A stretch of 34,345 bases of DNA from JAWXBM01 sp034440115 (GTDB lineage: Bacteria > Pseudomonadota > Gammaproteobacteria > Xanthomonadales > SZUA-36). The translations under genes and the position numbers were made by a program. The notes below the pieces were generated by a model that had not been told where the DNA came from, ran no database searches, and saw nothing but the letters and a program-made list of their open reading frames with translations. The stretch spans positions 1 through 34,345 of the forward strand of contig JAWXBM010000129.1 of NCBI GenBank assembly GCA_034440115.1. The letters run 5' to 3'. Positions 1 to 6,962 of the stretch are shown one piece after another. How positions within the stretch are numbered: position 1 is the stretch's first letter; each line of letters opens with the position of its first letter.

Positions 1-74
1 CGCTACCAGGTTTTTTGAAGGTGGAATCTTCGTCAGACAACGACTTCCTCCTTCGGGTTATTCGCCCGACGTGG

Positions 75-138
75 TCGGGCTCGTAGTGAAGGCTTTTTGA
101 GCCGAAGGTCGCAGGTTCGAATCCTGCCCCCGCTACCA
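75..138 (+). pseudogene. Initiator-tRNA-like 3' half without a 5' half
   Basis: Positions 101-138 read as the 3' half of a tRNA: anticodon-stem strand GCCGA (101-105), variable loop AGGTC, a perfect T arm GCAGG-TTCGAAT-CCTGC (111-127), acceptor strand CCCCGCT (128-134), discriminator A and CCA (136-138). This closely resembles initiator tRNA-fMet, which commonly lies just upstream of rimP in gammaproteobacteria. TCGGGCTC at 75-82 also matches the 5' anticodon strand of fMet, but about 18 extra bases separate the two halves. No AGCGGGG or CGCGGGG acceptor strand and no D arm exist upstream. A 7-bp hairpin (64-70 with 74-80) occupies that place. The first eight bases of the window (CGCTACCA) repeat 131-138, so an intact tRNA may end at position 8. 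It could be a displaced attachment-site half, a decayed duplicate or an assembly error. Confidence 0.5.
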
Positions 139-146
139 GAACCTGG

Positions 147-171
147 AAAAGGCCCCGGTGGGGCCTTTTTT
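147..171 (+). terminator. Rho-independent terminator after the tRNA-like segment
   Basis: GGCCCC (151-156), a three-base loop GGT and GGGGCC (160-165) form a perfect 6-bp GC stem, preceded by AAAA and followed by six T (166-171). It ends the tRNA-side transcript and separates it from the rimP leader, or works as a partial terminator if the tRNA and rimP are co-transcribed as in enteric bacteria. Confidence 0.85.
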
Positions 172-390
172 ATCTGCAGCTCAATGGCGCTGGTCATAGC
201 TACTGGGCTTGAGTTGTTTGTCTTGTGGCACTAGGAAGATGCAATGATTCGATAATCAAGCATGCAGCCACGACGTTTGGGTTGGGATACCAATGTCGTG
301 GTGTAGCCGGGAAGGATTCCCGGACCTTGTAGTTGTCGCGAGGGGCTGTCATGCCCTTTTTTTGTGCCCGGAATCCGGCATTGGCGATGA
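172..390 (+). promoter_or_regulatory. Structured leader upstream of rimP
   Basis: No gene is seen in these 219 bases, but three hairpins are. CCACGAC (268-274) pairs with GTCGTGG (295-301). CCGGGA (307-312) pairs with TCCCGG (318-323). GGGC/GCCC (343-346 with 353-356) is followed by a T run. A weak promoter match, TTGAGT (209-214), 17 bases, TAGGAA (232-237), could start the transcript. Attenuation in rimP-nusA leaders has been proposed for gammaproteobacteria; that this leader attenuates is inferred from the terminal T-tract hairpin just before the gene. Confidence 0.5.
341..363 (+). terminator. Terminator-like hairpin (possible attenuator) before rimP
   Basis: AGGGGC (341-346) can pair with GCCCTT (353-358) around a six-base loop. 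The T run spans 357-363 and the rimP ATG is 28 bases further on. The GC stem is only 4-5 bp, so it is weaker than the terminator at 147-171. A position just before the first operon gene suggests attenuation rather than a true end. Confidence 0.5.
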
Positions 391-885
391 ATGCGGAGAA
401 GTGATTTGAGCGTTTCGAAACTGACATCCTTGATACAGCCTGTGGTCGAAGACCTGGGTTACGAGTTTGTGGGCCTCGAGCACAGCAGCAATCCCAAGAA
501 CCCTGTGTTGGTTCTCTATATTGACCAGCAGCATGGCATTGCGGTTGAGGATTGCGAAAAAGTCAGCAGGGAAGTAGCTTCCAGGCTGGATGTAGAAGAC
601 CCCATCCCGGGAAACTACGTTCTCGAGGTGTCTTCGCCCGGTCTGGACCGACCCTTGTTCAGCCTGGCTCATTTCGATCAGTTCGTCGGCTCCGTTGCTC
701 ATATCACTTTGTTCGCACCCGCTTCAGGTAGGCGCAAATTCAAAGGTCCGATATTGGGTACCGAGAGTGATCAGGTTCGAATTGATCAGGATGGTGTCGA
801 GGTAAAACTCGAATTTGGCAATATTGCCAAGGCAAGACTGGTACCGGACTACAAGCACTTGTTTGCCGAGCAAGAATCCCGGTAA
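391..885 (+). CDS. rimP: Ribosome maturation factor RimP
   Basis: RimP is a cytoplasmic factor that binds the 30S subunit and helps late 16S rRNA/S12 assembly. The 164-residue product has the expected N-terminal alpha/beta domain (LIQPVVEDLGYEFVGLE, about residues 15-31), the central DVEDPIPGNYVLEVSSPGLD segment near 68-87 with its family signature EVSSPGLDRPL, and the C-terminal SH3-like domain (GRRKFKGPI onward). Length fits the family (about 150-165). The start is uncertain. ATG 391 has only a weak ribosome site, whereas an in-frame TTG at 406 has GGAG (395-398) seven bases upstream and would give 159 residues. It is the first gene of the rimP-nusA-infB cluster. Confidence 0.93.
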   Translation: MRRSDLSVSKLTSLIQPVVEDLGYEFVGLEHSSNPKNPVLVLYIDQQHGIAVEDCEKVSREVASRLDVEDPIPGNYVLEVSSPGLDRPLFSLAHFDQFVGSVAHITLFAPASGRRKFKGPILGTESDQVRIDQDGVEVKLEFGNIAKARLVPDYKHLFAEQESR

Positions 886-924
886 AAACGACGGAATTGG
901 ATTTGTACAGAGAGAAGAGTCGCG

Positions 925-2424
925 ATGAGTAAAGAAATCCTGCTGGTTGTAGATGCGGTTTCCAATGAGAAGGGCGTCAGCAAAGACGTGATTTTTGAAG
1001 CTTTGGAAGCTGCACTGGCATCGGCCGCACGAAAGTTCAACGAAGAAGAGTTGGACATACGAGTCACCATAGACCGTAAAACGGGTGAATATGAAACCTT
1101 TCGTCGCTGGCAAGTGCTGGACGATGAAACAGAACTGGAGGAGCCGCTGGCGCAACTCAGCTTTACCGATGCCAGGGCCATCAACGCTGATATCGAAGTC
1201 GGTGGCTTTATTGAAGCGCGAATGGAAAACGCCGAGTTCGGCCGCATTGCGGCGCAAACCGCCAAACAAGTCATTGTGCAACGCGTGCGCGAAGCCGAAA
1301 GAGCCCAGGTGGTGGAAGCCTATCGTGAGCGTACCAACCAGTTGGTCAGCGGTATCGTCAAGCGCGTTGAGCGCGGCAATGTCTATATTGACCTCGGTGG
1401 CAATGCCGAAGCATTTATCTCACAACGTCATATGGTTCCCGGTGAATCGGTTCGCCCTGGTGAGCGTTTAAGGTGTTATTTGTTTGAAGTCCGCGAAGAA
1501 GCCCGCGGGCCACAGCTATTCGCCAGCCGCACCATTGTGGAGTTCCTGATCGCCCTGTTCGAACTTGAAGTGCCGGAAATCGGTCAGGAGTTGATCTCCA
1601 TCATGGGTGGTGCACGTGATCCGGGCCGTCGTGCCAAGATTGCTGTTCGTTCCAATGACCGCCGCACTGATCCCATTGGTGCCTGCGTAGGTATGCGCGG
1701 TTCGCGCGTACAAGCCGTTTCCAATGAACTGGCAGGTGAGCGTATCGACATTATCCTGTGGGACGAAAATCCTGCTCAGTTCGTTATCAATGCCATGGCA
1801 CCCGCCGAAGTGGCTTCTATCGTGGTCGATGAAGAAAAGCAGACCATGGACATTGCTGTTGAAGAAGCCAATTTGTCACAGGCCATTGGCCGCGGTGGCC
1901 AAAACGTCCGCCTGGCTTCCGAACTGACCGGCTGGAACCTCAATGTGCTGACGGTCGAGCAGGCAGAACAGAAAGGTGAAGAGGAATCGAAAGGCATCCT
2001 GGAGCGCTTCATGGAACGCCTGGATGTGGGCGAAGACGTAGCCAATATCCTGGTGCAGGAAGGTTTCAGCAATATTGAAGAAGTGGCCTATGTGCCCGAA
2101 TCAGAGTTGTTGGATATTGCAGAATTTGACGAAGACATCGTCAAGGAAATCCGCCGCCGTGCGCGTGATGCATTGCTTACCCAGTTGATTGCCAAGGAAG
2201 AAGATCTGGATGAGAACCGCCCGGATGCTGATCTGGTTGAACTGGAAGGTATGACCGAGCGGCTGGCTTTCAGGCTGGCTGAAAAGGGTGTTCGTACCCA
2301 GGAAGACCTGGCAGAACTGTCCGTAGATGAACTCCAGGAATTTGATGTAACCCTGGATAACGAAGCGGCTGCAGCTTTGATCATGGCGGCACGTGCGCCC
2401 TGGTTCGCTGAAGAACAAGAATAA
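925..2424 (+). CDS. nusA: Transcription termination/antitermination protein NusA
   Basis: NusA binds RNA polymerase and nascent RNA and controls pausing, termination and antitermination. The 499 residues match the roughly 495 of the E. coli protein. In order they show the polymerase-binding N-terminal domain (MSKEILLVVDAVSNEKGV start), an S1 domain (about 135-200, GIVKRVERGNVYIDLGGNAE), two KH domains (about 200-345, including CVGMRGSRVQAV and AIGRGGQNVRLAS) and two C-terminal acidic repeats (about 360-495), the part that in enteric proteins contacts the alpha subunit and NusG/lambda N. The ribosome site is GAGAAGAG, shortly before the ATG. Only 39 bases separate it from rimP and 36 from infB, so it is one operon. 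Confidence 0.98.
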   Translation: MSKEILLVVDAVSNEKGVSKDVIFEALEAALASAARKFNEEELDIRVTIDRKTGEYETFRRWQVLDDETELEEPLAQLSFTDARAINADIEVGGFIEARMENAEFGRIAAQTAKQVIVQRVREAERAQVVEAYRERTNQLVSGIVKRVERGNVYIDLGGNAEAFISQRHMVPGESVRPGERLRCYLFEVREEARGPQLFASRTIVEFLIALFELEVPEIGQELISIMGGARDPGRRAKIAVRSNDRRTDPIGACVGMRGSRVQAVSNELAGERIDIILWDENPAQFVINAMAPAEVASIVVDEEKQTMDIAVEEANLSQAIGRGGQNVRLASELTGWNLNVLTVEQAEQKGEEESKGILERFMERLDVGEDVANILVQEGFSNIEEVAYVPESELLDIAEFDEDIVKEIRRRARDALLTQLIAKEEDLDENRPDADLVELEGMTERLAFRLAEKGVRTQEDLAELSVDELQEFDVTLDNEAAAALIMAARAPWFAEEQE

Positions 2425-2460
2425 GTCGTTGCAGAGCCGGGGTTCAGGAAGGAGCAAGGT

Positions 2461-5001
2461 ATGTCAAAAGTAACCGTTGAACAGTTGGCCGAAGTATTGG
2501 GTATTGATGTGGACAAGTTGATCGCACAGCTCAAGCATGCCGGTATGGATGCATCTACCGGTTCTGACCCGGTCTCAAACGAAGACAAGAAAAAACTGTT
2601 GGCGCATTTGCGGGCCAGTCATGGCAAAGCAGACAACGATGCGACCGCACCAAAGAAAGTTACCCTGAAGCGAAAAACCGTCAGTGAATTGCGGGTTTCG
2701 GGCAGTGGTCCGCGTGCAGCCACACGAACAGTTAATGTTGAAGTGCGCAAAAAGCGCACTTACGTGAAGCGTGAAGTAGTGCAAGAGCAGATGGGGGTTG
2801 AATACTCCGACCGCGAAGAAGCGAAAAAGCTGCTGGAAGAAAGTCGTGCTGTGCGTGCCGAAGAAGAGCGCAAACGCGAAGAGACCACGGAAAAAGCCCG
2901 AATGCTGAAAGAGGCAGAAGAGCGTAAATCCTCGGAAGAGCAGGAACGGAAGGATGCTGCAGAACAGCAGCGCCTTGATGCTGAAGAAAAAACCCGTGGT
3001 GAAGCCAAGCAGCGAGCAGACGAAGAAAAAGAAAAACGCCGCGAAGAAGAAAAGACCCGCAAAGCTGACGAAGAAAAATGGCGTCGTGACAAGGAAAAAG
3101 CCAGCTCTGCAACAAGATATGGTCGTAAAGAATTACACGTCGCCGATGGTGCAACAGCCCGGCGTCGTAAACCCGGTAAACGCAGCAAGCCCTCGACTTC
3201 TGGCCCTACGGAACATGGTTTTTCACGCCCTACCGCACCGGTATTGCGCGAAATTGCCGTGCCGGAAGCGATCACTGTTGCTGATCTGGCCAAGCTTATG
3301 GCGATTAAAGCCGGTGAAGTGATCAAGACTCTGATGCGCATGGGCATGATGGTTACCATCAACCAGACGCTGGATCAGGACACGGCCATTCTGGTGGTCG
3401 AAGAAATGGGTCACGCTGCCTCGGCCGCTACAGCCAATGACGTGGAGCAGGATCTGATTGCACAGGAGGACGATACGGTTAGTGGTGAGCAAGTCACTCG
3501 CCCGCCAGTGGTTACCGTGATGGGCCATGTCGATCACGGCAAGACTTCATTGCTGGATTACATCCGTAAAGCCAAGGTAGCTGATGGTGAAGTGGGTGGT
3601 ATTACGCAGCATATTGGTGCCTATCATGTGGCTACACCTCGCGGCATCGTCACCTTCCTCGATACTCCGGGTCATGCGGCCTTTACTTCCATGCGCGCAC
3701 GCGGCGCCAAGGCCACCGATATTGTCATCCTGGTTGTTGCTGCCGATGATGGTGTAATGCCTCAGACCAAGGAAGCGATCCAACATGCCCGTGCTGCTGA
3801 GGTGCCGATCATCGTTGCGATCAACAAGATTGACCGCGAGGAAGCAGATATCGAACGGGTCAAATCAGAGCTTTCTGCAGAGAAAGTTATTGCTGAAGAC
3901 TGGGGTGGTTCCGATATTTTTGTCAAAGTCTCGGCCAAAACCGGTGAAGGTATAGATGAATTGCTGGACGCTATTCTGCTGCAAGCAGAAGTGCTTGAAT
4001 TAAAAGCCGTGGTAGACGCGCGCGCCAAAGGCCTGGTGATTGAGTCCAGCCTGGACAAGGGCCGCGGCCCGGTAGCCACTTTGCTGGTTCAACAGGGCAC
4101 GCTGCATCGCGGCGACATGATCCTGGCTGGACAGGAATACGGCCGCGTTCGTGCCATGTTCGACGAGAAAGGTGATGCCATCGATTCGGCTGGCCCGTCC
4201 ATGCCGGTAGTTGTATTGGGCTTGTCTGGTGCACCGCAAGCCGGTGACGAAGTGCTGTCGGTGATCAATGAGCGCAAAGCCAGGGAAGCTGCGGCACAGC
4301 GCCATGATCGTATGCGCGAATCGAGATTGGCGCATCAACAGGCTGCTAAATTGCAAAACCTGTTCGACAACATGGGTAAAGACGAGCAGTTGGCGGTTAA
4401 TCTGTTGATACGCGCCGATGTGCAGGGCAGCGCAGAAGCGTTGCGAGAGTCGCTGGTCAATTTGAGTAACGACGATGTGCAGGTGAATATTGTTTCTTCG
4501 GGCGTGGGTGCGATTACCGAGTCCGATGTGTCATTGGCGCAAGCTTCCAATGCCATCATCATCGGGTTCAATGTTCGGGCGGATAACTCTGCACGCAAGC
4601 TGATTCAGGAAAACGAACTGGATCTGCATTATTACAGCGTCATTTACGATGCCATTGACGAAGTAACTAAAGCCATCAACGGCTTGCTGGGCACTGAAGT
4701 CAAGGAACAAATTGTTGGTTTGGCCGAAGTGAAAGATGTGTTCCGCTCTTCACGCATGGGTCCCATCGCCGGTTGCCTGGTGGTTGAAGGTGTTGTGCGC
4801 CGTCGCTTGCCGATTCGCGTATTGCGCGACAACGTGGTGATATTCGAAGGTGAGCTTGAGTCGCTGCGCCGGTTCAAGGATGAAGCCAATGAAGTCCAAT
4901 CCGGCACAGAATGCGGTATCGGCGTGAAGCAATATAACGATGTGCAACCTGGCGATCAGATCGAGTGCTTCGAGCGTATTGAAGTCGCGCGTTCCCTGTA
5001 A
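2461..5001 (+). CDS. infB: Translation initiation factor IF-2
   Basis: This GTPase positions fMet-tRNA on the 30S subunit and promotes subunit joining. The 846-residue product has an IF2 N-terminal domain (1-50), a long charged Lys/Glu/Arg-rich linker (about 115-225), a second N-terminal-type domain (about 265-320), then the G domain with GHVDHGKTS (G1), DTPGHAAF (G3) and NKID (G4), followed by domains II-IV that bind initiator tRNA. The length is close to enteric IF-2 (890). AGGAAGGAGCAAGGT provides a strong ribosome site before ATG 2461. The gene lies in the usual place between nusA and rbfA. The linker is low-complexity, which explains several spurious open frames on the other strand. Confidence 0.98.
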   Translation: MSKVTVEQLAEVLGIDVDKLIAQLKHAGMDASTGSDPVSNEDKKKLLAHLRASHGKADNDATAPKKVTLKRKTVSELRVSGSGPRAATRTVNVEVRKKRTYVKREVVQEQMGVEYSDREEAKKLLEESRAVRAEEERKREETTEKARMLKEAEERKSSEEQERKDAAEQQRLDAEEKTRGEAKQRADEEKEKRREEEKTRKADEEKWRRDKEKASSATRYGRKELHVADGATARRRKPGKRSKPSTSGPTEHGFSRPTAPVLREIAVPEAITVADLAKLMAIKAGEVIKTLMRMGMMVTINQTLDQDTAILVVEEMGHAASAATANDVEQDLIAQEDDTVSGEQVTRPPVVTVMGHVDHGKTSLLDYIRKAKVADGEVGGITQHIGAYHVATPRGIVTFLDTPGHAAFTSMRARGAKATDIVILVVAADDGVMPQTKEAIQHARAAEVPIIVAINKIDREEADIERVKSELSAEKVIAEDWGGSDIFVKVSAKTGEGIDELLDAILLQAEVLELKAVVDARAKGLVIESSLDKGRGPVATLLVQQGTLHRGDMILAGQEYGRVRAMFDEKGDAIDSAGPSMPVVVLGLSGAPQAGDEVLSVINERKAREAAAQRHDRMRESRLAHQQAAKLQNLFDNMGKDEQLAVNLLIRADVQGSAEALRESLVNLSNDDVQVNIVSSGVGAITESDVSLAQASNAIIIGFNVRADNSARKLIQENELDLHYYSVIYDAIDEVTKAINGLLGTEVKEQIVGLAEVKDVFRSSRMGPIAGCLVVEGVVRRRLPIRVLRDNVVIFEGELESLRRFKDEANEVQSGTECGIGVKQYNDVQPGDQIECFERIEVARSL

Positions 5002-5018
5002 GGCATTGCGGTCGAATC

Positions 5019-5453
5019 ATGATGCCACGAGAGTTTAATCGTTCCGAGCGGGTTGCCGGCCAGATCCGGCGAGAGCTGGCCAAACTGATTCAACTGGAAG
5101 TCCGGGATCCGGATATCGGTTTTATCAGTCTGTCCGATGTGGAAGTTACCCGCGATCTGGCACATGCCAAGGTCTTCATCACTGTATTTCAAGACGAAAA
5201 GGCACAGGAAACCATTAAGGCTTTGAAAGGGGCAGCGAAATACCTGCGTCATCGTTTGAGTCAGGAAATGCGCATCCGCTCAGTGCCACAACTGCATTTT
5301 CATCATGATGCATCAGTTGAGACAGGCCAGAAGATGGACCAGTTGATAGATGAGGCACTTGCCGCAGATAGCAGCGCGCCAACTGACGACAAGTTGGCCG
5401 ATGAAAGGGAGGCCGACGATAGCCCCGGAGATGAAAAGCCCGGAGAAGAATGA
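5019..5453 (+). CDS. rbfA: Ribosome-binding factor A
   Basis: RbfA is a KH-fold cold-shock factor that binds immature 30S subunits and assists 16S 5'-end processing. The 144 residues carry the family start (M)PREFNRSERVAGQIRREL, then IQLEVRDPDIGFISLSDVEV and the AKVFITVF strand. The C-terminal 30 residues are an acidic tail (ADEREADDSPGDEKPGEE) longer than the core. Two ATGs are adjacent (5019 and 5022); the family usually starts at the second. No clear ribosome site is present, so translation may be coupled to infB 17 bases upstream. Its stop overlaps the truB start (ATGA). Confidence 0.96.
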   Translation: MMPREFNRSERVAGQIRRELAKLIQLEVRDPDIGFISLSDVEVTRDLAHAKVFITVFQDEKAQETIKALKGAAKYLRHRLSQEMRIRSVPQLHFHHDASVETGQKMDQLIDEALAADSSAPTDDKLADEREADDSPGDEKPGEE

Positions 5454-6424
5454 TGTCAGCGCGCAAGAAAGGGCGTGATGTGCACGGAGTTTTTCTGCTG
5501 GACAAGCCCCCAGGATTCAGTTCCAATCAGGCGCTGCAGAAAGTCAGGCGCTTGTTTGATGCGCGCAAAGCCGGCCATACCGGTACTCTAGATCCCTTTG
5601 CTACTGGAATGTTGCCGATCTGCCTCGGTGAGGCGACCAAAACTGCGGGTTTGATCATGGATGGTCGCAAAAGTTATGTGGCAGCCCTTATGCTGGGAAA
5701 TGCGACAGCCACCGGAGACACCGAAGGCGAAGTAGTGAAAACACTGTCTGTTCCGGAGCTAAGTCCGGCCGCCATTGAAACAGCCATGGCAAAGTTTCGC
5801 GGCAAGCTTAACCAGGTTCCGCCCATGTATTCAGCCATCAAGCAGGATGGCAAACCGCTTTACGAATTGGCCAGGCAAGGTATCGTGGTTGAACGTAAGG
5901 CAAGACAGGTCGAAATCTTTCAATTGGATTTGATATCGTGGCAATCGCCCTTTCTTGGGTTTTCGGTGGTCTGCTCCAAAGGCACTTACATTCGCACTTT
6001 GGCGGAGGATCTGGCCCAAAAACTGGGTTGCTGCGGGCATTTACGAGCCTTACGTCGCAACTGGGCCGAACCGTTCGACAAACATCACATGTACACCCTG
6101 GATGACCTGGAACAGGCCATGCTGCGGAGAGAGTCAGAGCCATTCCTGCTTTCGGCGGACGCGGGTTTGCCGGATTGGCCGGTGGTAGTGCTGCAGGCCG
6201 ATGAAGTGGGCCGGTTTATGCAGGGCAATACCGTTGATTTGCCAGAGAAGAGGCACACTGAAAGCGGTAAAGTACGAGTTTATGGAAAGGAAGATGCAAC
6301 ACCCATTAGCATTCTGGGCTTGGGTGAAGTTCGGAGTGAACTGCTTGGTCCGGGCAAGCTGCACCCCATACGGGTATTTGCGGCAGGCGTGTCAATCCGG
6401 CCTGAAGTACCAACAGGTTCGTGA
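5450..6424 (+). CDS. truB: tRNA pseudouridine(55) synthase TruB
   Basis: TruB converts U55 in the T loop of tRNAs to pseudouridine. The 324-residue product contains GVFLLDKPPGFSSN (about 13-26) and the catalytic motif GHTGTLDPFATG with the nucleophilic aspartate at position 48. It then has the conserved YSAIKQDGKPLYELARQG and SKGTYIRTLAEDL blocks and a C-terminal PUA-like part. The start overlaps the rbfA stop by four bases (ATGA), which implies translational coupling. A second ATG lies one codon downstream. Confidence 0.97.
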   Translation: MMSARKKGRDVHGVFLLDKPPGFSSNQALQKVRRLFDARKAGHTGTLDPFATGMLPICLGEATKTAGLIMDGRKSYVAALMLGNATATGDTEGEVVKTLSVPELSPAAIETAMAKFRGKLNQVPPMYSAIKQDGKPLYELARQGIVVERKARQVEIFQLDLISWQSPFLGFSVVCSKGTYIRTLAEDLAQKLGCCGHLRALRRNWAEPFDKHHMYTLDDLEQAMLRRESEPFLLSADAGLPDWPVVVLQADEVGRFMQGNTVDLPEKRHTESGKVRVYGKEDATPISILGLGEVRSELLGPGKLHPIRVFAAGVSIRPEVPTGS

Positions 6425-6430
6425 AAAAAC

Positions 6431-6459
6431 TTGTTTATGAGATAAACCGCCGCTAGAAT
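6431..6459 (+). promoter_or_regulatory. Sigma-70-type promoter for rpsO
   Basis: TTGTTT (6431-6436) and TAGAAT (6454-6459) are separated by exactly 17 bases, just after the truB stop. Transcription would begin near 6466 and give a leader of about 130 bases before rpsO. A separate rpsO promoter at this point is also known in E. coli. Confidence 0.65.
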
Positions 6460-6465
6460 AGTCGG

Positions 6466-6597
6466 CTACCTTTAACCGGGGCTTCGAAGTTTTTGCAAAG
6501 ACCCAGGCCTTCTCCGATTCGGTGACGATTCGTTAGCAGGTTGATGAAATACCGGGTTTTTACAAAGGCTTCGCGGCTCTAGATATGGAGACTAACC
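6466..6597 (+). promoter_or_regulatory. rpsO 5' leader, possible S15 operator
   Basis: The leader of about 130 bases contains the short repeated element GATTCG (GATTCGGTGACGATTCG) and ends with GGAG (6587-6590), seven bases before the rpsO ATG. In E. coli and several other bacteria S15 represses its own mRNA through a leader structure. I see no pseudoknot I can draw with confidence, so the operator role is inferred from family knowledge and leader length only. Confidence 0.35.
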
Positions 6598-6867
6598 ATG
6601 TCTTTTGATGCAGAAGCAAAAAGCAATATTGTCAGTGATTTCAAACGTTCTGAGAGCGATACGGGTTCGCCCGAGGTGCAGGTCGCCTTGCTCACAGGCA
6701 GAATTCAACACCTGACAGACCATTTCAAAGCTCATAAGGGCGATCATCATTCACGTCGCGGTTTGCTGCGCATGGTGAATCAGCGTCGGCGCTTGTTGGA
6801 TTACTTGAAGAACAAGGATCTGCAACGCTATCGTGATTTGATCGACCGACTCGGTCTGCGTCGCTAA
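6598..6867 (+). CDS. rpsO: 30S ribosomal protein S15
   Basis: S15 binds 16S rRNA early in assembly of the 30S platform and contacts the 50S in an intersubunit bridge. The product is 89 residues, the standard length. It has the signature TGSPEVQVALLT, then the DHHSRRGLLRMVNQRRRLLDYL segment (about 48-69) and the C-terminal LGLRR. The ATG has a clear ribosome site. It lies between truB and pnp as in most gammaproteobacteria. Confidence 0.98.
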   Translation: MSFDAEAKSNIVSDFKRSESDTGSPEVQVALLTGRIQHLTDHFKAHKGDHHSRRGLLRMVNQRRRLLDYLKNKDLQRYRDLIDRLGLRR

Positions 6868-6889
6868 TTCTTGCATCATGCATGGCTTG

Positions 6890-6928
6890 ACTCCGGCTGC
6901 ACCTCGGTGCTGCTGGAGTTTTGTCTTT
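6890..6928 (+). terminator. Strong hairpin terminator between rpsO and pnp
   Basis: ACTCCGGCTGCAC (6890-6902) pairs with GTGCTGCTGGAGT (6907-6919), a 13-bp stem with one T-T mismatch and one G-T pair around a CTCG loop, followed by TTTTGTCTTTT. In E. coli a terminator and an RNase III site for pnp autoregulation also lie in this gap. Confidence 0.85.
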
Positions 6929-6962
6929 TGGCCCAAACCCCTTTTAAAGCAGGAAGAGACCA

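Noticed and set aside
1..138. tmRNA or tRNA-Sec explanation for the tRNA-like 3' end
   Set aside because: No tag-peptide frame, no tmRNA-type acceptor strand and no long variable arm; the 38 bases fit an ordinary class I tRNA of the fMet type.
724..1281. Minus-strand open frames over rimP/nusA, and similar ones over pnp (7707-8219, 8394-8912) and infB
   Set aside because: They are antisense to well-identified genes and have biased, low-complexity composition.
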